Assembly: GCF_005849285.1 (NCBI RefSeq)
Contig: NZ_CP040517.1
Span: forward strand, 626,501-690,500
Reading direction: 5' to 3'
Source of the DNA: Luteithermobacter gelatinilyticus
GTDB lineage: Bacteria > Pseudomonadota > Alphaproteobacteria > Sphingomonadales > Emcibacteraceae
Length of the DNA stretch: 64,000 nt
In this document: piece by piece, positions 43,497-51,425 of the stretch
How positions within the stretch are numbered: the first letter of the stretch is position 1
How the letters are laid out: each line of letters starts with the position of its first letter
Notes under the pieces: model-generated
Told to the model about the DNA's origin: nothing
Seen by the model: only the letters and a program-made list of their open reading frames with translations
Database searches by the model: none
Program-made: the position numbers and the translations under genes

Positions 43497-44780
43497 TTAC
43501 CTGTTCTGTCTGTGGCGCTTCAGATTACGGATCAGAAAACGGGCTGGGTGCAGGGCCTCAATCACCGGACGCGGCACAGGTAGCGGCCGCCCCCCGATCA
43601 GCGCCGCCAGGTAATCGCTCAACAACGGGGCCGTAAGGAACCCCCGCGCGCCCAGTCCGCTGAAAATATAAAGATGGGAATGATAGGCGGCCGGGGGAAA
43701 GGAGCGGTGTCGGGGGCCGTGATGCAGACCCGCATAAGCCGCGCGGTATTGGTCGTCAACAGGGACCGGACCTACAAGCGGTAGACGGTCCGGTGTGAAA
43801 TAACGAATCCCGGCCCGTCCGCCAAGAACCGGTTGGTTGGCAAGGTCAGGCAACAGCCTGGCGGCCGCTTTCCGGTTCTGGTCATGTTCCTGCATGGTGA
43901 CTTTTTGCATGGTGACCTGCGATGTGATGTCAGCCTTGTCTGGTAGTCTCTCAAAGCTGGCTCCGGCAATGTGAACCGGACCGTCAATCTGGTCCGGGTC
44001 CAGAAACTCTTTTGGTAGAACGATCGGCGGCGTCAGATAACTTTGTGCGCTGATGACCCGGTTTGGGGCGTTCTGGGTAGCCGGGAAATAACTGATCTGC
44101 CCGCGCACCCTCTGTAGTGGCAGGCCCTGGCTTTGGGGCAGAAGACGCACCAGTTCGGGCGCCGTTAGCACAACGGCTGTTGCTGTAAAACGGACCTTGC
44201 CCGCCTGGTCCAGAAGATCCCATCCGCGAGAGTTCCGGATAAGGTGGTCTATATTTTCTTCGCCGTGAAATTCCAGCCGAGGCATGAGCGTCTCGCGCAG
44301 CCGGGCGGGATACAGATACCCGCAACTGGGGAAAATAAGGGTCCCGTCTTCTTTTTGGTCGATAAAGTCGTCTGGTAGCTGACCTGCCTGAAAAAAGGCG
44401 TCAAGGCGGTGTTTGTCTTTTGCATCGCTGGGGCGTCGCTCCAGGCCGCAGGGTATGAAAATATCCGGCTCCAGTGTTCTGTAGAACCGCAGGGCCTGAA
44501 CCAGGGCCTGCTGATAAAAACGGCTGGCTGGGGTGTGGCCCCGGTTGATCACAGGCTCCAGAATGGCGGCGGGATTGCCGGAGGCTTCATTCATCGGGCT
44601 TTTCCGACGGTCGATCAGAGTTACCTTGAAACCGTCCCGATGCAACCGGTGTGCCATGAGCAGTCCGGCGAGCCCCGCGCCCAGCACTGCGATGTGTGCC
44701 CCGGCTGGCACCGCCCGGGGCAGGGCGTACCAGGGCGGAAGATATGAACCGGTCTGGTCCGGGGTCAGGGGAGAAGCCAT
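43497..44780 (-). CDS. MnmC C-terminal domain-like FAD-dependent oxidoreductase
   Basis: 427 residues. Corresponds to the C-terminal half of MnmC, which oxidatively removes the carboxymethyl group of cmnm5-(s2)U34 in tRNA to give nm5-(s2)U. FAD-binding Rossmann motif IAVLGAGLAGLLMAHRL with the second-strand acid (LIDRR), then SGNPAAILEPVINRG, typical of MnmC2, and GARGFLTAPLLSDYLAALIGG near the end. Here it is a separate gene; the partner methyltransferase domain is encoded at 45411, with a GNAT gene between them. Its start overlaps the GNAT stop by 16 bases. Confidence 0.9.
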   Translation of the reverse strand: MASPLTPDQTGSYLPPWYALPRAVPAGAHIAVLGAGLAGLLMAHRLHRDGFKVTLIDRRKSPMNEASGNPAAILEPVINRGHTPASRFYQQALVQALRFYRTLEPDIFIPCGLERRPSDAKDKHRLDAFFQAGQLPDDFIDQKEDGTLIFPSCGYLYPARLRETLMPRLEFHGEENIDHLIRNSRGWDLLDQAGKVRFTATAVVLTAPELVRLLPQSQGLPLQRVRGQISYFPATQNAPNRVISAQSYLTPPIVLPKEFLDPDQIDGPVHIAGASFERLPDKADITSQVTMQKVTMQEHDQNRKAAARLLPDLANQPVLGGRAGIRYFTPDRLPLVGPVPVDDQYRAAYAGLHHGPRHRSFPPAAYHSHLYIFSGLGARGFLTAPLLSDYLAALIGGRPLPVPRPVIEALHPARFLIRNLKRHRQNR

Positions 44781-45253
44781 TTATACATTACCAGCGCATC
44801 AATATAGCCTTTATCGGGATGGTTGAAAGCCTTGGGCAGACGGCCCACGGTTTCAAATCCCAGTTTGGTCCAGAGCCGGATGGCACCTTCGTTGCTGGAA
44901 ATCACAAAATTGAACTGCATGGCTTTATAGCCCAGTTCGAGGGCAACCTTTTGGGAATGTTCACACATGGCCGTGGCAAGGCCTCTGCCTCGGGCGCTGG
45001 AGGAGACCATATAACCGCAGTTGCAGACATGGCTCGCCCGGCCGGGCTGGTTGGTTTTGATGTAATAAGTGCCAAGAATACGCCCTTTTTCCTCGGCCAC
45101 AAAGGTTTTGCGCGGGGCTTTTATCCAGATGTCAAAAGCTTCTTCCCTGGTTGTCTCCTGCGGATAGGTATAAGTGTCTCCAGTCGAGACCACTTCATGG
45201 AAAATGGGCCAGATGGCGTCGAAATCTGTTTCTTTGGCTTCTCTGATATGCAT
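44765..45253 (-). CDS. GNAT family N-acetyltransferase
   Basis: 162 residues from the ATG at 45253 (GGGGGAA 6 bases upstream), which gives the usual start MHIREAKETDFDAIW. An ATG at 45283 also has a ribosome-like site and would add ten residues. The acetyl-CoA loop is in VSSSARGRGLATAMCEHSQ (Arg/Gly-x-x-Gly/Ala pattern), followed by FNFVISSNEGAIRLWTKLGF. Substrate unknown. It is inserted between the two halves of the mnmC function and overlaps the second. Confidence 0.88.
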   Translation of the reverse strand: MHIREAKETDFDAIWPIFHEVVSTGDTYTYPQETTREEAFDIWIKAPRKTFVAEEKGRILGTYYIKTNQPGRASHVCNCGYMVSSSARGRGLATAMCEHSQKVALELGYKAMQFNFVISSNEGAIRLWTKLGFETVGRLPKAFNHPDKGYIDALVMYKWLLP

Positions 45254-45410
45254 GGCATTCCCCCGTTGATCACTAACTTTCATCACTACTCCCGCAGCAT
45301 CCCGCAAAGAGTACAGCAAAAATAGAGTCCTCTTCCTGAAAAGTCCATGCTCAGACGATGACACATTTATAACTTCTCAGGTCCATGAGATAGAGCAGAA
45401 TGGATCATAT

Positions 45411-46154
45411 TCATGAGTTTACGATCAGGGGACCGGCATATCGCCCCCGCAGGCATTCGCGTTTTTGGCCAAAGCCCGGATGCTTGTGCATTTCGAAACC
45501 CACATCCTCTAGGCCCCGACGGACAAATCCGGCTGCGGTAAAGGTGGCAAGACGAGCATTTGGGGCGCTCAGCCGGCCGATTTCCTTAAACAACGCCGGC
45601 GACCACATGTCCGGATTACGTGACGGGGCAAAACCGTCCAGATACCAAGCGTCTACCAGGCCGCCTTCCACTTCGGCCAACATTTTTGCGGCATCGCCCA
45701 CCAGCAGGAGAAGCCGCACCCGTCTGTCTGGCAATTCAAGGCTGTGATAGCCCGGTACGGGGCCGGGATAGGCTTCGCTCAATAAAGACAGTTCTGTATA
45801 CAGGTCTGGCCAACGGGACAGGGCGCGGCGGATGTCATCTTTTTGCAGGGGGTATTTTTCAGCAGAAATATAGGTCAGCCGTGCCTCTGCGTCCGATGTC
45901 TCATGCCAAAGCCGCACCGTGTTGAGGAAATTCAGGCCGGTGCCAAAGCCGGTTTCGCCGATGCAGAAATGTCGCTGTCCACGCCAGATGTCTGGTGTGC
46001 CGATGCCGTCCAGAAACACATAACGGCTTTCTTCCAGACCGTCCTCGGGCGAAAAATAAATGTCACGGAACCGTCTGGAAGCGGGCGTGTCTTCTGCTTG
46101 CCATTCTAGATCCTGGGCCGGTTTATGGAGCTGTCCTTTGCTTTTCCTGTTCAT
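45411..46154 (-). CDS. mnmD: tRNA (mnm5s2U34)-methyltransferase, MnmD type
   Basis: 247 residues, matching the N-terminal methyltransferase half of MnmC. It methylates nm5-(s2)U34 with S-adenosylmethionine. The SAM site is in FCIGETGFGTGLNFLNTV; the family blocks YISAEKYPLQ, DAWYLDGFAPSRNPDMWS and TFTAAGFVRRGLEDVGFEMHKHPGFGQKRECL are intact. Separate mnmD and mnmC2 genes occur in several bacterial groups. Encoded upstream of the GNAT and MnmC2 genes on the same strand, so one transcript could cover all three. Confidence 0.92.
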   Translation of the reverse strand: MNRKSKGQLHKPAQDLEWQAEDTPASRRFRDIYFSPEDGLEESRYVFLDGIGTPDIWRGQRHFCIGETGFGTGLNFLNTVRLWHETSDAEARLTYISAEKYPLQKDDIRRALSRWPDLYTELSLLSEAYPGPVPGYHSLELPDRRVRLLLLVGDAAKMLAEVEGGLVDAWYLDGFAPSRNPDMWSPALFKEIGRLSAPNARLATFTAAGFVRRGLEDVGFEMHKHPGFGQKRECLRGRYAGPLIVNS

Positions 46155-46223
46155 CTGCGCTTTCCCGGTTTGTGTCGACTATAGGCCGTTCGCTCTGCTG
46201 TGTCACCACTTCATCTTGCCTGC

Positions 46224-46283
46224 GTCGCCCAGAGTCCCTTGTGTCGCCCAGAGTCTCCAGAGTCCCTTGTGTCGCCCAGAGTC
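46224..46283 (+). repeat. Direct repeats GTCGCCCAGAGTC, three copies
   Basis: Exact 13-base copies at 46224-46236, 46243-46255 and 46271-46283, with CCCTTGT linking units. They fill the divergent region between mnmD and the aldehyde dehydrogenase gene. Confidence 0.85.
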
Positions 46284-46369
46284 TACTGTCAGGGCGCTCA
46301 GAAGCATGACAACGCCGATGCTTTTTGTCAGACTCGTGTCGTATACAAGAAAACTGGAGGCCCTTAACA

Positions 46370-47878
46370 ATGACTGCACAATCCGCACAAATCAGCAAAC
46401 TGGGCGCGGCAGCGCGCCGTTTTGTTTCCCAAACCCGTAACCTGTTGATAAACGGGGAACATGTTCCGGCCCGCAGCGGCAAGACCTTTGAAACGTTTGA
46501 CCCGGCCGATAACGGGGTAATTTGCGCCGTGGCCGAAGCCGGCGCAGAAGACATTGACCTTGCGGTCCAAGCGGCCCGCCGTCAGTTTGATGGCGGCGAA
46601 TGGTCAAAATTACGCCCGTCAGAGCGGGAAAGGCTGATTCTCCGCCTTGCCGATCTGGTGGAACAGCATGCGGATGAACTGGCCGAACTGGAAGCCATAG
46701 ACAATGGCAAGCTGTTGCCCTATGCCCGGTTCGGGGATGTGAGCATGGCGGTGGATTTTCTGCGGTATATGGCGGGCTGGGCGACCAAGATTGAAGGCCG
46801 CACCATTCACCCGAGTGTGCCCTATGTGCAGGAAGCGCGGTTCTGGTCCTATACGCTGAAGGAACCCGTAGGGGTGGTGGGACAAATTATTCCCTGGAAC
46901 TTTCCATTGGTGATGGCGGCCTGGAAAATCGGCCCGGCGCTGGCGACAGGTTGTACGGTGGTGCTGAAACCCGCAGAACAGACACCGCTTACCGCCTTGC
47001 GGCTTGGCGAGCTGTGTCTGGAAGCCGGCATTCCCGCCGGCGTGGTCAATGTGGTGCCCGGTTTCGGGCATACCGCAGGTGTTGCAATGGTGGAACATCC
47101 GGGCATTGACAAAATTGCCTTTACCGGCTCCACTGAAACAGGCAAGGCCATCGGCCGGGCCGCCGTGGACACCATGAAGCGGGTTTCGCTGGAACTGGGC
47201 GGCAAGTCCCCGATGATTGTCATGGCGGATGCCGACATGGATGTGGCGATCCCGGGCGCGGCCATGGGCATTTTCTTTAATCAGGGGCAGGTTTGTACGG
47301 CCGGCTCCCGGCTTTATGTGCAGAGGTCGGTGTTTGACAAGGTGACCGAAGGCATCGCTGAAATTGCCAAAAGCTTCAAGCTGGGCCCGGCCTTTGCCGA
47401 AGATGCCCAACTGGGGCCGCTGGTCAGCAAGGCGCAGCAGGAACGGGTGGGCAGTTATATCCAGAGCGGCCTTGACCAGGGGGCCGTGGCGCTGTCTGGT
47501 GGTCGGGTTGTTGAAGGACAGGGCTGTTTTGTGGAGCCCACGGTGTTTGTCAATGCCAACCGGGATATGAAAATCGTACAGGAAGAGATTTTCGGTCCCG
47601 TTATTGTGGCCCAGCCGATTGATGATCTGGATGACATTGCCGCTGTGGCCAATGACACGATTTATGGTCTGGGGGCCAGCATCTGGACCACAAACCTGAA
47701 TACGGCACACGGGCTGGCGGCCAAAATCCGCGCCGGATCTGTGTGGATCAACAGCCATAATATTGTTGATCCGGCCGTACCTTTCGGCGGCTTTAAACAG
47801 TCCGGATACGGCCGTGAAATGGGACAGGAGGTCATTGATCTTTATACGGAAACCAAGGCTGTCACCATGATGGTCTGA
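46370..47878 (+). CDS. Aldehyde dehydrogenase family protein
   Basis: 502 residues from the ATG at 46370, which has CTGGAGG 9 bases upstream. Oxidises an aldehyde to its acid with NAD(P)+. The fold is complete: VVGQIIPWNFPLVMAAWKI, cofactor-site FTGSTETGKAIG, catalytic Glu in LELGGKSPMIV and catalytic Cys in NQGQVCTAGSRLY. Most like the broad group that includes phenylacetaldehyde, betaine aldehyde and gamma-glutamyl-aminobutyraldehyde dehydrogenases. The natural aldehyde cannot be assigned. Single gene followed by a strong terminator. Confidence 0.92.
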   Translation: MTAQSAQISKLGAAARRFVSQTRNLLINGEHVPARSGKTFETFDPADNGVICAVAEAGAEDIDLAVQAARRQFDGGEWSKLRPSERERLILRLADLVEQHADELAELEAIDNGKLLPYARFGDVSMAVDFLRYMAGWATKIEGRTIHPSVPYVQEARFWSYTLKEPVGVVGQIIPWNFPLVMAAWKIGPALATGCTVVLKPAEQTPLTALRLGELCLEAGIPAGVVNVVPGFGHTAGVAMVEHPGIDKIAFTGSTETGKAIGRAAVDTMKRVSLELGGKSPMIVMADADMDVAIPGAAMGIFFNQGQVCTAGSRLYVQRSVFDKVTEGIAEIAKSFKLGPAFAEDAQLGPLVSKAQQERVGSYIQSGLDQGAVALSGGRVVEGQGCFVEPTVFVNANRDMKIVQEEIFGPVIVAQPIDDLDDIAAVANDTIYGLGASIWTTNLNTAHGLAAKIRAGSVWINSHNIVDPAVPFGGFKQSGYGREMGQEVIDLYTETKAVTMMV

Positions 47879-47967
47879 TCCGGAAAAAGGATCGACGGAT
47901 TCTCTCCGTCAGATATTCTCCGGGCTTGTGTCACCTCACAGAATACCGGGGAATGCGATCTGAACTG

Positions 47968-48001
47968 AAGCCGCCAGATTTTTTCTGGCGGCTTTTTTTT
48001 T
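47968..48001 (+). terminator. Rho-independent terminator of the aldehyde dehydrogenase gene
   Basis: AAGCCGCCAGA/TCTGGCGGCTT with a T-rich loop, then a run of T. Confidence 0.9.
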
Positions 48002-48043
48002 GCATGACATTGCGCTAAGACTGAACAAAACAGGAGGTCTGTC

Positions 48044-48628
48044 ATGCGTTATCCCGTCCGTTTTCTTCTGCTGTGTATTCTGGCTGCGCTGGCCGCTTCG
48101 CGCCCGGCTTCTGCCGAGGATAAAAAGATTGTCATTCCCTGCGGACATCCCGTGTTCCGGGTGTTTGATTTTTGGGTGGGGGACTGGCAGGTTTTCCATC
48201 GGGACAGTGGAAAACTGGCGGGATTTGATCGGATTGGTCGCACACTGGGCGGCTGTGCCTTGCAGCAAAGCTGGATTTCCCTGGATGATCATTTTTCATC
48301 GCCTTATGTGCCGTTTCGCATGAATGGCAAGAGCCTTACGGCTTTTAACGGGACGGAATGGGTGCAGTTTTGGGTGGACAACCAGGCGGGTATGCAGCTC
48401 CTGCGAGGCGGTCCCGAGGAAGGGGCATTTGTCCTGCGGTCGCAGACACCGGTGGGCGGATATCTGTACCGGATCAGCTGGACGCCACAGGAGGACGGGA
48501 CAATTCACAATATTTCCGAACGGCGTAAGGTGGATGACGGAACCTGGGAGACAGTGTTCGACTTTATCTATCGGCGCAACGGCAATGCCATGCCCTCCCC
48601 AGAAGAACCATCAGAAGAAAGTGAATAA
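48044..48628 (+). CDS. Secreted DUF1579-like protein
   Basis: 194 residues with a signal peptide (LLLCILAALAASRPASA). The mature part begins with the FDFWVGDWQVF motif typical of DUF1579-like lipocalin-type proteins, followed by GGCALQQSWIS and WTPQEDGTI. Two Cys (in IPCGHPVF and GGCALQQ) could form a disulfide. Function unknown. CAGGAGG lies just upstream of the ATG. Confidence 0.75.
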   Translation: MRYPVRFLLLCILAALAASRPASAEDKKIVIPCGHPVFRVFDFWVGDWQVFHRDSGKLAGFDRIGRTLGGCALQQSWISLDDHFSSPYVPFRMNGKSLTAFNGTEWVQFWVDNQAGMQLLRGGPEEGAFVLRSQTPVGGYLYRISWTPQEDGTIHNISERRKVDDGTWETVFDFIYRRNGNAMPSPEEPSEESE

Positions 48629-48720
48629 CGCCCAAGGGAGATGGCAGGCTGGGCTGGGAGACGGGATTGTGCTAATCTTTTTAAGAGATGTTAAGCTTCC
48701 AGTAAGTCCGCCGGCGTAGG

Positions 48721-48750
48721 CTTTTTCAGGGGGCGGGTATTCTGAAAAAG
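48721..48750. promoter_or_regulatory. Perfect 9-bp hairpin in the leader of the S8 protease gene
   Basis: CTTTTTCAG and CTGAAAAAG with a 12-base loop, ending 20 bases before the start codon. It could be a terminator for the upstream gene or a leader structure near the ribosome site. Confidence 0.4.
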
Positions 48751-48770
48751 ACAGCGGGATCAGCAGAGGT

Positions 48771-51089
48771 ATGAAAATTGTTTTCCAGAAAGGCCTGATG
48801 GGGCTTGCCTTGTCGGTAATCGTGTCTGCCTGTGGCGGCGGGGGGGGCGGGATGCCGGGACTAAGTACACCGGTTGTGCCTCCGGATAATACCGGACCGA
48901 CGGCTTCGCCGGACCCGGACATTGACTATGATACCGTCGAATACCGGGACAATTACGGACTTGATCAGATCGGCGCGATTTCGGCGTATGAAGCCGGGGC
49001 GACCGGCGAAGGAATTACCGTTGCCGTCATTGATAGCGGCATTGACCGGGATCATCCGCAAATCGCTGCCAATGTTCACCCGCAAAGCACCAATATAGTG
49101 ACCGGCAATGTGGCCGACCTTGAGGATGTGGACGGGCACGGTACGGGGGTGGCCGGGGTGATTGCGGCAACACGGGATGATACCCGCATGCATGGCGTGG
49201 CGTTTGATGCTTCCATTCTGGCGCTGAATACGGCGGAAACGGGAAGCTGCGAAAGTGAAGACGGCTGCACCTTTCGGGATAATGACATTGCCAGTGCACT
49301 GGATTATGCCCGCACCCACGGGGCCAAGGTGGTGAATATCAGCCTGGGCGGCGATACACCCAACAATTTCCGGCTGAGATCGGCCCTGCAAAATGCGGTG
49401 GCAGCAGGTATGGTGATTGTGGTCTCCGCCGGCAATATTGACGAGGACACCCCTCCGGGGGCCGGAGACAGTCCCAATCCTTCCGCCTCTGATGCCTGGG
49501 CGGCCTGGGCCAATGGGCAGATCATCGTGGCCGGATCCGTGAATGAAAATGGCGAACTTTCCTCTTTCAGCCACCGGGCCGGGGAAGAGGCAAAAGATGT
49601 GTATCTGGTGGCAGCAGGGGAAAATATCCGCACCCTGTACAAAGACGGCGAGTTCGCACTGTTTGACGGTACCTCCTTTTCCGCCCCGCATATTGCCGGG
49701 GCGGCGGCGCTGCTATTTCAGGCGTTTCCCAACCTGACCGGTCCAGAGGTGGCGGAACTGCTCTATACCACGGCGACAGATCTGGGGGCAGAAGGTGTTG
49801 ATGTGATTTATGGCCGGGGACTGGTCAACCTGGCTGCCGCCTTTGCGCCACAAGGCAGCACCAGCGTGGCGGTTCAAACCACTGAAGGGGCGGTGGTAAC
49901 GTTTTCCACTGACCAGAGCCAGATTTATACCGGCGGGGCGTTCGGGGACCTGTCGGGCCTTGGCCGGGCCGTGGCGAACAGCATGATTCTGGACGGGTAT
50001 AATCGTTCTTTTGTGATGGATCTGGGCACACAGGTTCATCGTGATGAGGGGAGCTTATCCCTGCAAAATGTGCTGGACAGCCGCAACCAGTCCCGTGAGG
50101 CTACGCTGTCATTGTCCCCACAGGCGTCGTTGAATTTTTATTGGCGCGAGCAGATCCGGTTTGCGGAAATCGACAGACGGTATTTTGCCCATTTCAACAG
50201 ACCGGAACGGTCCGTGGCGGATCTGCGGTTTTCTTTGGCCTATCAACTCGGCAAAGGACAAAAATTGAGCGTGGCGCAGGGGTTGAGCCTGACGGAACTG
50301 ACCGAAGACTACCGCTATGATGATTATCTTGCCCTAGGCAAGGGGGACTTTCTTTCTCTCATGCCGCGGGATGGCAGCAGGGCGGCCCTTTTTTCCCTGG
50401 GGCAGCCTGCCAAAACCCGATTGCAGATTGCCGCCGGACAAGGGCGGAAAGATTATGCAGAACTTAACCTTGAAACCCGTCATACCATACTTGCCGTGCG
50501 CCTGGATCGTGGTGTCACAAAAGGGGTGAGTGTGGGCTTTGATATGGGGGCTCTACAGGAGGAAGGCAGTGTGTTGGGCAGTCTGTCGGACGGGGCCCTG
50601 AAAATCGGGGACGGCGCCACGAGTGTGTTTGGCACGCTGCGTCTGGATGTGAGCCTGGGTGGGGGGGTGAGTTTGTATGGTCGCTATAGCGCGGGGCTTA
50701 CGAATGTCGACAATGCCCCCGCCAGCCTGATCCGCGCCGGGGGCGCGCTTCGGGCCCAAAGTTTTGCGCTAGGCCTTCGCACGGGCGGGCTTTTGCAATC
50801 CGGGGACAGTCTTACCTTGGGGTTCCGTCAGCCGTTGCGGGTGGAAACCGGCTCGGCCGAGATCAGTTATGTGGCAAACCGGGATTATGAAAATGACGTC
50901 CTGAATTTTGCTACCCGCGCCGTGACACTTTCTCCGAGCGGGCGGGAGCGGGATATTGAGCTGGCTTACAGAATGCCGGCTTTCTGGGGGGCAGAGATGC
51001 AGATCAACCTGCTGCATCAGGTCAATCCGGGACATCAGGCCGGGACGGCGGCCAGTTCCGTGTTGTTGCGCTTGGGCTCGCGGTTTTAG
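48771..51089 (+). CDS. Subtilisin-type (S8) serine protease, autotransporter-like lipoprotein
   Basis: 772 residues. Lipobox VSAC at Cys21, then a Gly-run and a Pro-rich linker. The S8 catalytic domain covers about 60-360 with Asp88 (VIDSGID), His123 (DGHGTGVAG) and Ser302 (GTSFSAPH). The remaining 400 residues are beta-rich with strand patterns (LRLDVSLGGGVSLYGRYSAG, LLRLGSRF at the end) and a C-terminal Phe, resembling an autotransporter barrel. A lipidated N-terminus with a C-terminal barrel suggests a surface protease of the SphB1 type. The TAG stop is the first three bases of a palindromic repeat copy. Confidence 0.87.
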   Translation: MKIVFQKGLMGLALSVIVSACGGGGGGMPGLSTPVVPPDNTGPTASPDPDIDYDTVEYRDNYGLDQIGAISAYEAGATGEGITVAVIDSGIDRDHPQIAANVHPQSTNIVTGNVADLEDVDGHGTGVAGVIAATRDDTRMHGVAFDASILALNTAETGSCESEDGCTFRDNDIASALDYARTHGAKVVNISLGGDTPNNFRLRSALQNAVAAGMVIVVSAGNIDEDTPPGAGDSPNPSASDAWAAWANGQIIVAGSVNENGELSSFSHRAGEEAKDVYLVAAGENIRTLYKDGEFALFDGTSFSAPHIAGAAALLFQAFPNLTGPEVAELLYTTATDLGAEGVDVIYGRGLVNLAAAFAPQGSTSVAVQTTEGAVVTFSTDQSQIYTGGAFGDLSGLGRAVANSMILDGYNRSFVMDLGTQVHRDEGSLSLQNVLDSRNQSREATLSLSPQASLNFYWREQIRFAEIDRRYFAHFNRPERSVADLRFSLAYQLGKGQKLSVAQGLSLTELTEDYRYDDYLALGKGDFLSLMPRDGSRAALFSLGQPAKTRLQIAAGQGRKDYAELNLETRHTILAVRLDRGVTKGVSVGFDMGALQEEGSVLGSLSDGALKIGDGATSVFGTLRLDVSLGGGVSLYGRYSAGLTNVDNAPASLIRAGGALRAQSFALGLRTGGLLQSGDSLTLGFRQPLRVETGSAEISYVANRDYENDVLNFATRAVTLSPSGRERDIELAYRMPAFWGAEMQINLLHQVNPGHQAGTAASSVLLRLGSRF

Positions 51090-51130
51090 AGTGAACTGTG
51101 CATGGGTTGACCCATTCACAATTCACTCTA
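51087..51130. repeat. Palindromic intergenic repeat, copy 8 (44 bp, overlaps a stop codon)
   Basis: Arms TAGAGTGAACTG and CAATTCACTCTA around a longer centre containing GGGTTGACCC. The first three bases are the stop codon of the S8 protease gene. The inner sequence has features of both orientations. Confidence 0.8.
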
Positions 51131-51141
51131 GGGGACAAGGT

Positions 51142-51408
51142 ATGAAAAAAACATTCACAATGCTGATGGGACTTGGGCTTTGTGCCTGTACTTATGGAGG
51201 TCCGGACAGTTCCCCCGACGGCTGGCCGCCGGGCACCATTGAACACCCCCAGGGAGTGTATTATGTGCCGGTGGGAAGAGACAACCAGGGTTGCCAGCGT
51301 TATCAGAAAAAGGTACCGGGGAAGATGACGGCTCAGGTCATTCAGTATCGCCGCAAGGATGGCAGCTTTACCGCCAACAAGGAAGACGCAGCGTGTCTCC
51401 CCAGATAA
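51142..51408 (+). CDS. Small lipoprotein of unknown function
   Basis: 88 residues from the ATG at 51142, with GGGGA about 6 bases upstream, just after repeat copy 8. Lipobox GLCAC near residue 15. The mature part has IEHPQGVYYVPVGRDNQGCQRYQKK and two further Cys, suggesting a small folded domain. I recognise no family. It may be co-transcribed with the S8 protease. Confidence 0.65.
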   Translation: MKKTFTMLMGLGLCACTYGGPDSSPDGWPPGTIEHPQGVYYVPVGRDNQGCQRYQKKVPGKMTAQVIQYRRKDGSFTANKEDAACLPR

Positions 51409-51425
51409 GAAACCCCGGGTAAGCT

